Positions 63,301-64,000 of a stretch of DNA of 64,000 bases are shown here, in pieces (the first letter of the stretch is position 1; each line of letters begins with the position of its first letter). The translations under genes were made by a program, and so were the position numbers. The stretch comes from JBBQNR01 sp963774075 (GTDB lineage Bacteria > Actinomycetota > Thermoleophilia > Solirubrobacterales > JBBDJG01): NCBI GenBank assembly GCA_963774075.1, contig CAVZDP010000002.1, positions 689,297-753,296 of the forward strand, given 5' to 3'. Under the pieces are notes generated by a model. That model saw only the letters and a list, made by a program, of their open reading frames with translations, did not search any database and had not been told where the DNA came from.

Positions 63301-64000
63301 TCACGCGGCCGCGCGATCGCCGAAGTGGATCACGCTGCGGATTCCGTCCTGGGCCTCCATCAGCTCGAAGCCTCGGTTGACCTCGTCGAGCGTGAGCGCG
63401 CGGGAGACGAAGGGATCGACGTCGATGTCTCCGTCGAGATAGCGCTGAACGAGCTTCGGCACCTGGTCGCGGCCCTTGACACCGCCAAATGACGAGCCGC
63501 ACACGCGGCGGCCGGTGATCAGCAGCCGCGGCACGATGTCGAGCGTCTCGCCCTTGCCGGCCACGCCGGCAACCGTGCACAGGCCCCACCCCATCCGCGC
63601 CGCCGCGACAGCCTGTCCCATGACTTTGACGTTGCCGGTGGCCTCGAACGTGTAGTCGGCGCCGAAGCCGCCGGTCATCTCGAGGATCCGGTCCACCGTG
63701 TCGGGACCGGCGAGGAGGACGTCAGTCGCTCCCTGTCCGGTGGCCAGCCGCAGCCTTTCCTCCGAAAGGTCGATGCACGCGATCCGCTCCGCGCCCTGGA
63801 GCCGGCAGCCCGCAACGGCGCCGAGGCCCACCATCCCAGCGCCGAACACCGCGCAGGTGGACCCGGGCTCGACCTTGGCCGTGAACATCGCTGCGCCGAG
63901 GCCGGTGGAGAGGCCGCATGCAAACAGGCAGGCGCGGTCGAGCGGGGCCTCCGGCGAGATCTTCGCAAGCGCGATCTCCGGGACCACCGCGTACTCGGCG
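63301..64000 (-). CDS. Zinc-dependent alcohol dehydrogenase, class III-like (5' end beyond window)
   Basis: The last about 233 residues are present: AEYAVVPEIALAKISPEAPL, LFACGLSTGLGAAMFTAKVE, CAVFGAGMVGLGAVAG as NAD loop, then TFEATGNVKVMGQAV, VAGVAGKGETLDIVPRLLIT and SSFGGVKGRDQVPKLVQRYL. The catalytic zinc-ligand N-terminal domain lies outside. The family includes S-(hydroxymethyl)glutathione/mycothiol dehydrogenases and general NAD-alcohol dehydrogenases. Confidence 0.87.
   Translation of the reverse strand, partial: AEYAVVPEIALAKISPEAPLDRACLFACGLSTGLGAAMFTAKVEPGSTCAVFGAGMVGLGAVAGCRLQGAERIACIDLSEERLRLATGQGATDVLLAGPDTVDRILEMTGGFGADYTFEATGNVKVMGQAVAAARMGWGLCTVAGVAGKGETLDIVPRLLITGRRVCGSSFGGVKGRDQVPKLVQRYLDGDIDVDPFVSRALTLDEVNRGFELMEAQDGIRSVIHFGDRAAA

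Overview
The window is high-GC DNA with many GTG/TTG starts, ATGA/GTGA overlaps between genes and actinobacterial gene families: DUF2180, DUF488, a transaldolase-glucose-6-phosphate isomerase fusion, NarL-type two-component systems, and an alpha/beta-hydrolase-adenylate cyclase fusion. This fits an actinobacterium, most likely class Thermoleophilia (Solirubrobacterales-like). That placement is inference, because no rRNA is present.

Region by region. 1-1.6 kb: a mobile-element scar with an integrase tail, small hypothetical genes and a 28-bp repeat. 1.6-12.9 kb: a sugar-phosphate operon on the minus strand (rpe, tkt, tal-pgi, gnd, zwf, a HAD phosphatase, pgl, ROK kinase) with rpiA divergent. 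Every gene here carries one or more apparent frameshifts although the protein-level conservation is intact. 13.0-23.2 kb: stress and redox genes (DoxX, Usp, folE plus a ferredoxin reductase, DUF2180, OsmC, DUF488, acyl-CoA dehydrogenase, patatin, an anti-sigma-like zinc-finger protein, GH15, a membrane protein). 23.4-28.7 kb: a NarL two-component system, GreA-like proteins, a hemerythrin, an orphan sigma factor and a Usp half-domain. 28.7-29.4 kb: the 3' part of a tRNA-Leu(GAG), read as an attachment-site relic. 29.4-38.9 kb: two antiporters, a dehalogenase-like hydrolase, an OmpR two-component system, a beta-propeller protein, a sulfite-oxidase-family protein, tandem secreted-repeat proteins and a PPC-domain protein. 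38.9-54.2 kb: SDR, cyclase, GMC oxidoreductase, SMP-30 lactonases, GlcG, mutarotase, a second GH15, a flavin disulfide reductase, an ECF sigma/anti-sigma pair and a DM13 protein. 54.2-57 kb: OsmC and a mosaic of truncated genes. 57.2-64 kb: LtrA, a TetR-metallohydrolase operon with twin operators, thioredoxin-fold proteins, the hydrolase-cyclase fusion, a rhomboid and a partial alcohol dehydrogenase.

The main discovery is two promoter families that no gene annotation explains. Class A, GTAAGA-N16-18-GCTAA, occurs eight times between 13.5 and 20.4 kb and precedes essentially every transcription unit there. Class B, GTAAC(G/A)-N16-GACT (one copy with GAAACG), occurs five times between 38.8 and 53.6 kb, including a divergent pair. 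In seven of the thirteen copies an ATG lies only 5-6 nt after the -10 hexamer, which implies leaderless mRNAs. Two of those ATGs open 18-20 codon leader ORFs that overlap the start of the main gene. The two sigma factors in the window (27.4 and 52.2 kb) and the zinc-finger proteins at 20.7 and 52.8 kb are candidate regulators.

A working hypothesis for the class B genes is an aldose-oxidation regulon: GH15 releases glucose, mutarotase presents the right anomer, the SDR and GMC enzymes oxidise it, and the SMP-30 lactonases open the lactone.
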